A stretch of DNA of 6,421 nucleotides from Klebsiella pneumoniae. Its GTDB lineage: Bacteria; Pseudomonadota; Gammaproteobacteria; Ga0077536. Both the position numbers and the translations under genes were made by a program. The notes beneath the pieces were generated by a model. The model was not told where the DNA came from and did no database searches. It saw only the letters and a list, made by a program, of their open reading frames with translations. The stretch covers positions 1-6,421 of the forward strand of contig CAMCBY010000250.1 in NCBI GenBank assembly GCA_945873015.1, written 5' to 3'. Each line of letters opens with the position of its first letter. Position 1 is the first letter of the stretch. This document shows, piece by piece, positions 1-6,341 of the stretch.

Positions 1-593
1 ACGACGTTGTCCTGCACATGCCGCGGTATGCCGGCGCTGTTCGGCACCGCCAGCGGTTGGCTCGCCGGCCCCGGCAACAACTCGGGGAAGGGGTGCATGG
101 ACATCAGGTAGTCGTCGGCCACGCCGTGATAACCACCCTCCATCTTGGCAATACGATTACGGCCGGTGTTGGCGCGCGCAATACGCATCGCAGCGATACC
201 CGCTTCACTCGCCGAGCAGGTGAAAATCACGCGCTCGACGGACGGCAGGCGTTCGCATAACAGACGCGCGAGATCGCCCTCGTGCACCATCGGATTGCCG
301 AAAGAAAAACCATGGGTCATCGCTTCACTGAGCGCGGCGCGGATCACGGGATGGTTGTGGCCGCAGATACTGGCGCTGAAGTTGTTATGAAAGTCGAGCA
401 GACGCGGCCCGTCGATGGTGTCGATGTGGGCGCCACTGCCACCTGCAACGTACAGCGCGTGGGGACCAAAGGTGAGCGGATGACGGCTGTAACCGCCGGG
501 AATGTGCTGCGCCAGTTGCTGGCGGCGCGCCAGCGAGGTGGCAAAGGTCTGTTCGAACTGTGCCGTGACCCCGGCAAGGGTAAGAGTGGCCAT
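1..593 (-). CDS. Class III PLP-dependent aminotransferase, glutamate-1-semialdehyde aminomutase-like (partial, N-terminal 197 residues)
   Basis: The minus strand reads open from an ATG at 593 to the window edge, so only the N-terminal part is present and the active-site lysine lies outside. Seen: IPGG at residues 31-34 followed by SRHP, the DGPRLLDF stretch (61-68), GHNHP (78-82), the PLP-phosphate region CSASEA (126-131), and MRIARANTGR (136-145) leading into EGGYHG (152-157). This order is that of the HemL-like branch of class III aminotransferases, soluble cytosolic enzymes that move or transfer amino groups with pyridoxal phosphate. The IPGG-SR opening and the divergent phosphate loop (most relatives have S-G-T/S-E; here S-A-S-E) argue for a HemL-like aminotransferase rather than housekeeping HemL, so no symbol is given. 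An in-frame ATG at 629 is possible, but it overlaps a candidate -10 box; ATG 593 has a G-run (complement of 598-602) just upstream. The gene follows the P-type ATPase gene in the same direction, separated by REPIN A. The substrate is unknown. Confidence 0.85.
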   Translation of the reverse strand, partial: MATLTLAGVTAQFEQTFATSLARRQQLAQHIPGGYSRHPLTFGPHALYVAGGSGAHIDTIDGPRLLDFHNNFSASICGHNHPVIRAALSEAMTHGFSFGNPMVHEGDLARLLCERLPSVERVIFTCSASEAGIAAMRIARANTGRNRIAKMEGGYHGVADDYLMSMHPFPELLPGPASQPLAVPNSAGIPRHVQDNV

Positions 594-624
594 GTCGCCC
601 CCGGTGGCTGTAGTGATGAACGAC

Positions 625-654
625 AGCATACTGGCGCGCGGCAGCAGCTGTCAT
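625..654 (-). promoter_or_regulatory. Possible sigma70-type promoter for the aminotransferase gene
   Basis: On the minus strand, ATGACA (complement of 649-654, one mismatch to TTGACA) and TATGCT (complement of 625-630, four of six matches to TATAAT) are 18 nt apart. Transcription would start near 618, about 25 nt before the chosen ATG at 593. It lies between REPIN A and the gene, which would let the aminotransferase be expressed independently of the ATPase. This is a weak consensus match by eye only. Confidence 0.3.
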
Positions 655-671
655 CGCCAAGTGCGTGCCCT

Positions 672-754
672 GTAGGTGCGAATTCATTCGCACATTAGAA
701 ATGCAAACGGGAGTCAATCTGAGAAATTTAATGTGCGAATGAATTCGCACCTAC
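672..754. repeat. REPIN copy A (inverted REP doublet)
   Basis: Two 26-nt arms, 672-697 and 729-754, are perfect reverse complements of each other. Each arm begins, reading inward, with GTAG, then the 18-nt imperfect palindrome GTGCGAATTCATTCGCAC (7-bp stem, TTCA loop), then ATTA. The palindromes are at 676-693 and 733-750 with 39 nt between them. A GTAG head followed by a palindrome is the hallmark of REP sequences mobilised by REP-associated tyrosine transposases (RAYTs), and the inverted doublet is the REPIN/BIME arrangement. As RNA or single-stranded DNA each arm could fold alone, or the whole could fold as one 26-bp hairpin with a 31-nt loop. The right arm overlaps the stop codon of the ATPase gene (751-753). 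I see no target-site duplication. Confidence 0.88.
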
Positions 755-3204
755 CGGCGGCGCAGAGCCTCGAAACCAAGCAGGCCGGCGCCAGACACCA
801 GTGCGCACAACGCAATATCCTCGCCATGCAGCGCCGCGAAACGGAACAGCTCTCGCACCACCGGCACGTAGAGCACGGTCGCCGTCAGGACCAGACCGCC
901 CGCCACCACCCACCAGCGTGCCGCGTTGGGCGCGCTGAACACCGCACACAGGGGCAAAGAGCGTGACGGGTTCAAAACAATCATGCCGAGGTTGGCGAGC
1001 ATGAGCGTGGTGAAGGTCAGCGCGCGGGCTTCGTCTTCACCGACCCCACGGCGAAGCGCCAGCATGAACACCGCCAGCAGCACCACCGCTCCCTGCAACA
1101 GACTGGTCAGGATCAGCTCGCGTGAGAACAAGGGCGTATCGACCGCGCGCGGTGCGCGGCGCATGACATCCGGTGCAGCGGGTTCGGCTTCGAATACCAC
1201 CGAACAGGCCGGCTCGATAATGAGATGCAGCAGCGCGACATGCACCGGCAGCAGCACCAACGGCAGGTTCATGAGCACCGGCAATACCGAGATACCGGCA
1301 ATCGGCACATGCACCGCAAGCAGATAGGCCATCGCACCGCGCAGATTGTTGAACATGCGACGGCCAGCGGCGATGGCGGCGACAATGGAAGAAAAATCGT
1401 CATCGAGCAGCACCAGATCAGCCGACTCGCGCGCGACGTCGGTGCCACGCCCGCCCATCGCGATGCCAATCTGCGCGGTCTTGAGCGCGGGGGCGTCGTT
1501 CACCCCATCGCCGGTCATGGCGACCACCTCGCCTTGCCGCTGCAGAGCCTCGACCAGGCGCAGCTTCTGCTCGGGCACCATACGCGCGAAGCAGTTCACT
1601 GTCGCAATACGGGCAGTCAAAGTGGCGTCATCCCAACTGTCGAGTTCGGCACCACTCACCACGGTATCGGCTTCAGTGAGGCCAACTTCACGCGCGATGC
1701 TGCGTGCGGTCTCGACATGGTCGCCGGTGATCATGATCACGCGGATACCCGCCTCATGACATTCGCGCACGGCCTGTGGCACCTGCGGCCGCACCGGGTC
1801 CGACAGCCCGAGCAACCCCAAGAATTCGAAATCGTAATCGTGTGGTGTGCCCGGCAGCTGTGACGCGGCAAAACGTGCGCGCGCCACACCCAGCACACGC
1901 AGGCCGCGCGCGGCGAAAACTTCGACCTCGGCCGCCACCCGCGCGCAGGTTGCGGCATCGCAGTGACACAAGTCGACAATCGCCTCGGGCGCGCCCTTGG
2001 TACCGATCACATAACCCTGGTCACCCTCGCTGCGCCAAGCCTGGCTGACCGCCAGCATGTCGGGTGTGAGTGGATGCTGGTGGGCCAGTTGCCAATCGGG
2101 ATGCAGATGTTCGGTGGCAGCCAACAGTTCATCGCCGACCCGATGCACGGCGCGTTCCATCGGATCAAAGGGTGCGGGGCTCGAGGCGAGGATGCCGAAC
2201 TCGAGCAGCGCATGAAATGCCTCGGGCAGTTCCGTGGGCGTGCCTTGTAACTCTAACTCCTCACCTGCAGCGCTCATCAGCCAGCGCACCGTCATCTGAT
2301 TCAAGGTGAGGGTGCCGGTCTTGTCCACGCATAACACGGTGGTGGCACCGAGGTTCTCTACCGCCGGCATACGTCGCGTCAAGACCCGACGCTGGGAGAT
2401 GCGCCACGCGCCCAGGGCCAGAAAAATCATCAGCACCGCCGGCAGCTCGTTCGGCAGTATCGCCATCGCGAGGGTGAGCCCGCTCATGAGACCACCCAGC
2501 CAGTCGTGGCGCATGAGGCCATAGGCGATCACCACCAGCACACACAACGCGCCGGCGACCAAGGCCAGCACCTTGACCAGGGCACGGGTCTCGCGCTGCA
2601 GGCGGGTAGTCTCCGCCACCGTGCTGTCGAGCACCTTGCCGATACGGCCGATTTCGGTAGCAAGCCCGATGGCGAAAACCTGCGCGCTGACTTGACCACT
2701 CACCACCGTGGTGGCGGCGTAGATCACGTCGCCGACCGCCTTGGCGACGGGTTGCGATTCGCCCGTCAACAACGATTCGTCGAGCATGAGATTACGCGCG
2801 ACCATCACTCGCGCATCGGCCGGCACGCGGTCGCCCTCGGCCAGCAGCAGCAGGTCTTCACGCACCACATCCCGTCCGGCGATACGACACTTGGCGCCAT
2901 CACGCATCACCAGCGCGCGCGGACTGGACAGCGTGCGTAAGGCTTCGAGCGCAGTCTCGGTCTTGCGCGCCTGCACCAGCGTGATGGCGATGATGAGAGC
3001 GAGAAAGCCGAGCAGCATCAGGGCTTCCTGGCGGTCACCAAGCAGCAGATAAATGCCGCCGCAGCCGACCAGTAAAGCCACCATCGGCTCGCGCAGCACA
3101 TCGATAAAAAGCCCGAACAGGCCCTGCGCGCGCGGCCCCGGCAATTCGTTCGGACCTTCGGCGGCAAGACGTGCGGCGGCAGTGGATTCGGACAGTCCGA
3201 GCAT
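751..3204 (-). CDS. P-type cation-transporting ATPase (P2-like), 817 residues
   Basis: This is a complete integral membrane ion pump using ATP through a phospho-aspartate intermediate. Seen in order, counting from the chosen start: cation-ATPase N-terminal segment with GPNELP (17-22); two hydrophobic helices about 34-78; actuator domain with TGES (147-150); helices about 206-265, including PNELP (251-255) in M4; phosphorylation motif DKTGT (294-298, Asp294); nucleotide-binding KGAPE (403-407); MITGDH (491-496); hinge MTGDGVNDAPALK (563-575); then six further hydrophobic helices from about 624 to 812. No N-terminal heavy-metal domain or CPC motif is present, so it is not a copper/zinc P1B pump; overall it resembles bacterial calcium/cation P2 ATPases. 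The M4 and M6 ion-site residues are unusual (PNELP; IIEPACS at 662-668), so the ion is not assigned. An upstream in-frame GTG at 3264 exists, but it has no ribosome site and adds a basic stretch outside the family start; ATG 3204 is preferred, although its own ribosome site is weak. The stop codon lies inside REPIN A. Confidence 0.93.
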   Translation of the reverse strand: MLGLSESTAAARLAAEGPNELPGPRAQGLFGLFIDVLREPMVALLVGCGGIYLLLGDRQEALMLLGFLALIIAITLVQARKTETALEALRTLSSPRALVMRDGAKCRIAGRDVVREDLLLLAEGDRVPADARVMVARNLMLDESLLTGESQPVAKAVGDVIYAATTVVSGQVSAQVFAIGLATEIGRIGKVLDSTVAETTRLQRETRALVKVLALVAGALCVLVVIAYGLMRHDWLGGLMSGLTLAMAILPNELPAVLMIFLALGAWRISQRRVLTRRMPAVENLGATTVLCVDKTGTLTLNQMTVRWLMSAAGEELELQGTPTELPEAFHALLEFGILASSPAPFDPMERAVHRVGDELLAATEHLHPDWQLAHQHPLTPDMLAVSQAWRSEGDQGYVIGTKGAPEAIVDLCHCDAATCARVAAEVEVFAARGLRVLGVARARFAASQLPGTPHDYDFEFLGLLGLSDPVRPQVPQAVRECHEAGIRVIMITGDHVETARSIAREVGLTEADTVVSGAELDSWDDATLTARIATVNCFARMVPEQKLRLVEALQRQGEVVAMTGDGVNDAPALKTAQIGIAMGGRGTDVARESADLVLLDDDFSSIVAAIAAGRRMFNNLRGAMAYLLAVHVPIAGISVLPVLMNLPLVLLPVHVALLHLIIEPACSVVFEAEPAAPDVMRRAPRAVDTPLFSRELILTSLLQGAVVLLAVFMLALRRGVGEDEARALTFTTLMLANLGMIVLNPSRSLPLCAVFSAPNAARWWVVAGGLVLTATVLYVPVVRELFRFAALHGEDIALCALVSGAGLLGFEALRRR

Positions 3205-3431
3205 GGTTCTAATCTTCGAGCGGATGGTATGCAGGCGCGAAATGCGTCGCACCTTCAAAGCCACCGTATCGGCCGCCGCGCTGGCATTTTATGTGCGACT
3301 GCAAGCGCCGCTGCGCTGGACGAGGCTGGTCTTGTTTCATACTTCCCTCAATCGATATGCCAACGCAAGTGGACGGCCCCCGTTCAAAATCCGACAATCG
3401 CCGCCTCTCTTTCATGCAACAGGAATTACAC
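3205..3431. other. Divergent intergenic region between ATPase and monooxygenase genes
   Basis: These 227 nt separate two genes transcribed away from each other and so should hold both promoters. I see no convincing -35/-10 pair on either strand: TTGTTT (3332-3337) followed 16 nt later by GATATG (3354-3359) is the best plus-strand candidate and is weak. No REP copy, hairpin or small gene is supported here. Open frames that enter the region (from GTG 3264 on minus and ATG codons at 3291, 3357 and 3414 on plus) are better read as upstream extensions of the real genes. Confidence 0.5.
3421..3424 (+). promoter_or_regulatory. Ribosome binding site deciding the GTG start of the monooxygenase
   Basis: AGGA, followed by A, lies 7 nt before GTG 3432. 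The alternative ATG at 3414 has only a pyrimidine-rich stretch before it and no purine-rich site, so this site favours the GTG. Confidence 0.65.
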
Positions 3432-4634
3432 GTGCAAATCGGAACTTTCTATCTGCCGGCCATCGGCAACCGCGCCGAGATCAACGAACGTATGGCCGGG
3501 CGCCGCACTGATCTCTATCAGAAAATGTTGCGCAACCTCGCTGAGCAGGCGCGTTACATGGACGAGCACGGCTACTTCGGCGTCGGCTTCACCGAGCATC
3601 ATTTTCATGTCGAGGGTGAAGAAGTCTCGACCAATCCGATCATGCTCGACATGTATCTTGGCATGCAGACCAAGAACCTCAAGGTCGGCCAACTGGGTCT
3701 GGTGCTGCCCTCGCACAATCCGCTGCGCATCGCCGAAGACATTGCGATCCTCGACCAGGTGACCCAGGGTCGCGCGTTCGCCGGTTTTGCGCGCGGCTAT
3801 CAGCCGCGCTGGGTGAACGTGCTTGGCCAGCATTACCCGGGCCTCGCCGACAGCGACAGCAACCCGGCGGCCTACGAACAACTCAAGAAAGAGCTGTACG
3901 AAGAACACTGGGAAATCATCATCAAGGCGTGGACCAATCCGACCTTCAGCCACCACGGCAAACACTGGCAGATCCCGACGCCCAACACCTACTGGACGGC
4001 ACATAAAGTGACGCGTGAATTCGGTGAGGGGGTGGACGAACGCGGTTACATGACGGCCATCGGCACCGTGCCCGAGACCTACCAGAAACCCCATCCGCAA
4101 ATTTTCCAGCCCTTCAGCTTTTCTGAATCGTCCATCCACTGGGGCGTGGCCCATGGCGCGGTACCGATTTCCGTTGCCTGCGACCATGAAATCGCCGCCA
4201 CCCACCTGCGTGCCGCCCAGGCCGGCGCAGCGCAGGTCGGCAAGGACTACAAGTTCGGCCAGGGCATCGGCCTCATCCGCGAAGTGATCTGCGCCGACAC
4301 CGACGCCGAGGCGATGGAACTGGCGCGTAACGCCGGCGCCTTCATCTGGACCACGTTCTTCGAACCTTTCGGTTTCAACGCCGCCCTTGCCCATCCCGGC
4401 GAAGACCCGGCCAGCATTCCGAACACCTTTGAGTCGATGGTCGAGCGTGGTCTGACCATCGCCGGCAGCCCGGCCACGGTGTGTCGCGAACTCGAGAAGC
4501 TGTTCAAGGCGCTGCCGGCGGAGTATTTCTGGAACTACATCTATAACGAGATGTTGCCGCAGAAGGCCGCCATGCGCAGTCATGAACTACTGACCGAGAA
4601 GGTCTATCCGCATTTCACCGACGCCATCAAGTGA
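3432..4634 (+). CDS. Luciferase-like flavin-dependent monooxygenase (LLM class), 400 residues
   Basis: This is a complete cytosolic TIM-barrel oxidoreductase of the bacterial-luciferase family, whose members use reduced flavin (FMNH2 or F420) and mostly oxygen to oxidise a small substrate. Counting from GTG 3432: the first strand VQIGTFYLPA (1-10); FTEHHFHVEG (53-62), matching the luciferase EHHF region; the family core VLPSHNPLRIAEDIAILDQ (91-109) with TQGRAFAGFARGYQ (111-124); and TIAGSPATV (342-350), the late G-S-P-x-x-V motif. Family proteins are commonly 320-400 residues, so this is at the long end; the extra length is mainly in the middle (about 185-225, rich in aromatic residues and prolines). 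The GTG start puts the first beta strand at the N terminus and has AGGA 7 nt before it; ATG 3414 would add six residues. No flavin reductase gene is next to it, so reduced flavin must come from elsewhere. Transcribed alone, it converges with the ligase gene. The substrate is unknown; alkanal oxidation is only one option. Confidence 0.92.
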   Translation: MQIGTFYLPAIGNRAEINERMAGRRTDLYQKMLRNLAEQARYMDEHGYFGVGFTEHHFHVEGEEVSTNPIMLDMYLGMQTKNLKVGQLGLVLPSHNPLRIAEDIAILDQVTQGRAFAGFARGYQPRWVNVLGQHYPGLADSDSNPAAYEQLKKELYEEHWEIIIKAWTNPTFSHHGKHWQIPTPNTYWTAHKVTREFGEGVDERGYMTAIGTVPETYQKPHPQIFQPFSFSESSIHWGVAHGAVPISVACDHEIAATHLRAAQAGAAQVGKDYKFGQGIGLIREVICADTDAEAMELARNAGAFIWTTFFEPFGFNAALAHPGEDPASIPNTFESMVERGLTIAGSPATVCRELEKLFKALPAEYFWNYIYNEMLPQKAAMRSHELLTEKVYPHFTDAIK

Positions 4635-4641
4635 TGTCCTC

Positions 4642-4669
4642 GCGGGGCGACGTATGATTGTCGCCCCGC
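4642..4669. terminator. Strong GC-rich hairpin between convergent genes, probable bidirectional transcription terminator
   Basis: GCGGGGCGAC (4642-4651) and GTCGCCCCGC (4660-4669) form a perfect 10-bp stem with an 8-nt loop. It starts 7 nt after the monooxygenase stop. There is no T-run after the stem on either strand, so it is not a classical intrinsic terminator; it may act as a stem-dependent terminator or as 3'-end protection of mRNA. Its left REP neighbour starts only 3 nt later. Confidence 0.6.
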
Positions 4670-4672
4670 CAA

Positions 4673-4751
4673 GTGCGCATTCATGCGCAGCTTGATTCGA
4701 GGCTTGAGGTCAGTGGCACGACCTGGAATGTGCGAATAAATTCGCACCTAC
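4673..4751. repeat. REPIN copy B (diverged inverted REP doublet)
   Basis: The right arm is well kept: GTGCGAATAAATTCGCAC (4730-4747) followed by CTAC (4748-4751), the reverse of the GTAG head. The left arm, GTGCGCATTCATGCGCAG (4673-4690), is diverged and has CCAA (4669-4672) in place of GTAG, yet it still folds as a 7-bp stem TGCGCAT/ATGCGCA. The spacing is identical to the other copies: starts 57 nt apart, 39-nt spacer. The spacer matches that of copy C at about 20 of 39 aligned positions. The element fills the space between the hairpin at 4642-4669 and the ligase stop codon, which lies in its CTAC (TAG on the minus strand). Confidence 0.78.
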
Positions 4752-6313
4752 GGGAGAAACTGTTGCCTTGCCATTTCGCGCAATAATTTCTTCTCGACCT
4801 TGCCGAGAAAATTCTCCGGCATCGCCGGGAGGGTCACCACATGTTCCGGCACCTTGTAGGGCGCGAGCTGGCCGGCGCAATGTTCACGCAGATGCGCGGC
4901 GTCCGGCGTGGCGCCGCTGGCGGCGACCACAAAAGCGACGATCGCTTCTTCACGCATGTCGTCCGGGATACCGACCACCGCCGCTTCACGCACGCTGCTG
5001 TGCTCAAGTAAAACGCGTTCGACTTCAGCTGCGGCCACGTTGAAACCCGAGCGTTTGATCATGTCCTTCTGACGTTCGAGGAAATAAAAATAACCCTCGT
5101 CGTCGAGTTGCCCGACGTCGCCAGTGTGCAGCCAGCCATCGCGCAGCAACTGTGCGGTGGCGCTCTCATCCTCAAAATAGCCCTGGGTCAGGCCGTGGCG
5201 CGACTGGCATTGCAGCAGCACTTGACCAGGTTCGCCGGGTGCGACATCGCGACCCTGCTCATCAATCAGTCGCAAACTGTAGCCAGGGAACGGCAGACCA
5301 GCGCTGCCCGCTTTCCACAAGGCATCAATCGGCGAGGCGGTACAGATACCCATGCCTTCGGTGAGGCCGTAGGCCTCAACCAGCGTGATGCCGCCGAAGC
5401 GCGCACTGAAAGCCTCGCGCCGTTCCAGATCGAGCGGCAGTGCGAACTGCGCACGATAGACCCCATGTTGACTGTCGAACGGACTCGGCGGCTGGTTCAA
5501 CAACATCTTGATATGGGTTGCGTTCATCGCCGCCATGCTGATGCGCGCTTCGACCAGGGTTCTGGAGAACGTCGAAGCGGAAAATTTCGGCACCATCACC
5601 ATCGTTGCACCGCGCAGAATCAGTGGCCCGAGCAGGGCCAGGCCGCCATTGATGTGATAAAGCGGAAAATAATGCAGCAACCGTTCGAAACGCGTGTAAG
5701 CAAAGGCATTGGCGATGCTTAACGAGGAAAACATCTCGTTGCCGTGAGTGAACATCACACCCTTGGGCCGCGCGGTGGTGCCCGAGGTATACATCAGCAT
5801 CGACAGTGCATCGACATCCGGAAAAGGTACGGACAACTGATCGGAACAACTCGACAACCAGCCATTGATCCCGACCGCACTTGCCTCCATACGCCCGGCA
5901 TCGACCAGCACGATGTCGCGCACGCAGTCGAGCTCGGCCGCGATGGCGCGGATACGCTCGGCCGATTCGATGTCAGTCACTGCCAGCACGGCACCACTGG
6001 CTTCAATCTGATAGCGGATTTCGTCATCCACATACAGGCTGCTGCAGGTCACGAACACCGCGCCGATGCGCTGCACGGCGAAACGTACGACGAGGTATTC
6101 GGGGCAGTTGGGCAGAAACGCCAGCACGCGCTCACCGGCAGCGATTCCCTTCGCCAGCAAACCATTGGCGACACGGCGCACGGCGGCGGCGAACGCCGCG
6201 TGGCTGATCTGCAAGTCGCCGAATTCAATGAAAGGGTGATACGGACGTAAGCGCGCGTTGCTTTCGATGGCGCGCACCAGCGTGCGCTGGCCGACAGTGT
6301 CGTGGGGGAACAT
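4748..6313 (-). CDS. Acyl-CoA synthetase / AMP-dependent ligase (ANL superfamily), 521 residues
   Basis: This is a complete adenylate-forming enzyme that activates a carboxylic acid with ATP to an acyl-adenylate and then normally passes it to coenzyme A. Seen in order: MYTSGTTARPKGV (174-186), the phosphate-binding loop; FPLYHING (216-223); EAYGLTEG (313-320), the adenine-binding motif; WLHTGDVG (394-401), with the ribose-binding Asp; ERQKDMIKRSGFNV (413-426), the hinge between the large and small domains; and NFLGKVEKK (501-509), with the catalytic lysine at 505. The length and the FPLYHING pattern are like the CaiC/long- and medium-chain acyl-CoA ligases, but the acid is not predictable by eye. 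No carrier-protein domain is attached, so it is a stand-alone ligase. The start ATG 6313 has GAGGA 8 nt before it. REPIN C lies just upstream, so the promoter is either beyond the window or overlaps the repeat. The stop codon is contributed by REPIN B; the protein ends 16 residues after the catalytic lysine, a normal place for the family. Confidence 0.93.
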   Translation of the reverse strand: MFPHDTVGQRTLVRAIESNARLRPYHPFIEFGDLQISHAAFAAAVRRVANGLLAKGIAAGERVLAFLPNCPEYLVVRFAVQRIGAVFVTCSSLYVDDEIRYQIEASGAVLAVTDIESAERIRAIAAELDCVRDIVLVDAGRMEASAVGINGWLSSCSDQLSVPFPDVDALSMLMYTSGTTARPKGVMFTHGNEMFSSLSIANAFAYTRFERLLHYFPLYHINGGLALLGPLILRGATMVMVPKFSASTFSRTLVEARISMAAMNATHIKMLLNQPPSPFDSQHGVYRAQFALPLDLERREAFSARFGGITLVEAYGLTEGMGICTASPIDALWKAGSAGLPFPGYSLRLIDEQGRDVAPGEPGQVLLQCQSRHGLTQGYFEDESATAQLLRDGWLHTGDVGQLDDEGYFYFLERQKDMIKRSGFNVAAAEVERVLLEHSSVREAAVVGIPDDMREEAIVAFVVAASGATPDAAHLREHCAGQLAPYKVPEHVVTLPAMPENFLGKVEKKLLREMARQQFLP

Positions 6314-6321
6314 GGCGAAGA

Positions 6322-6326
6322 TCCTC
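6322..6326 (-). promoter_or_regulatory. Ribosome binding site of the acyl-CoA synthetase gene
   Basis: GAGGA on the minus strand with 8 nt before ATG 6313 is a good Shine-Dalgarno match and supports that start. It lies in the short gap between the gene and REPIN C. Confidence 0.7.
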
Positions 6327-6341
6327 AGCGCAAAGCCCCTC

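Noticed and set aside
385..750. Open minus-strand frame running on in the ATPase frame directly after its TAG stop, beginning inside the REP
   Set aside because: It is in frame with the ATPase and would suggest stop readthrough, but it starts in repeat sequence, overlaps the well-supported aminotransferase in another frame and has low-complexity His/Arg composition typical of a shadow frame.
672..754. CRISPR-like repeat or intrinsic terminator
   Set aside because: Only two facing palindromes exist per site with no regular direct-repeat array, and there is no T-run; the inverted GTAG-headed doublet fits REPIN far better.
672..754. MITE with terminal inverted repeats
   Set aside because: No target-site duplication is visible around any copy, and each arm is itself a GTAG-headed palindrome, which is the REP hallmark rather than a simple TIR.
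676..966. Plus-strand open frame starting in REPIN A, with a repeated RIHSH-like peptide
   Set aside because: The peptide repetition comes from translating the two palindromes; the rest is antisense to the ATPase gene.
3291..3431. N-terminal extension of the monooxygenase (47 residues from ATG 3291)
   Set aside because: The extension is Cys/Arg-rich without a signal peptide or family similarity, and the GTG at 3432 has the only good ribosome site and begins at the first beta strand.
3426..4583. 385-codon open frame antisense to the monooxygenase
   Set aside because: It is a long shadow caused by GC-rich codon bias; it shows no recognisable domain, while the plus strand shows clear luciferase-family motifs.
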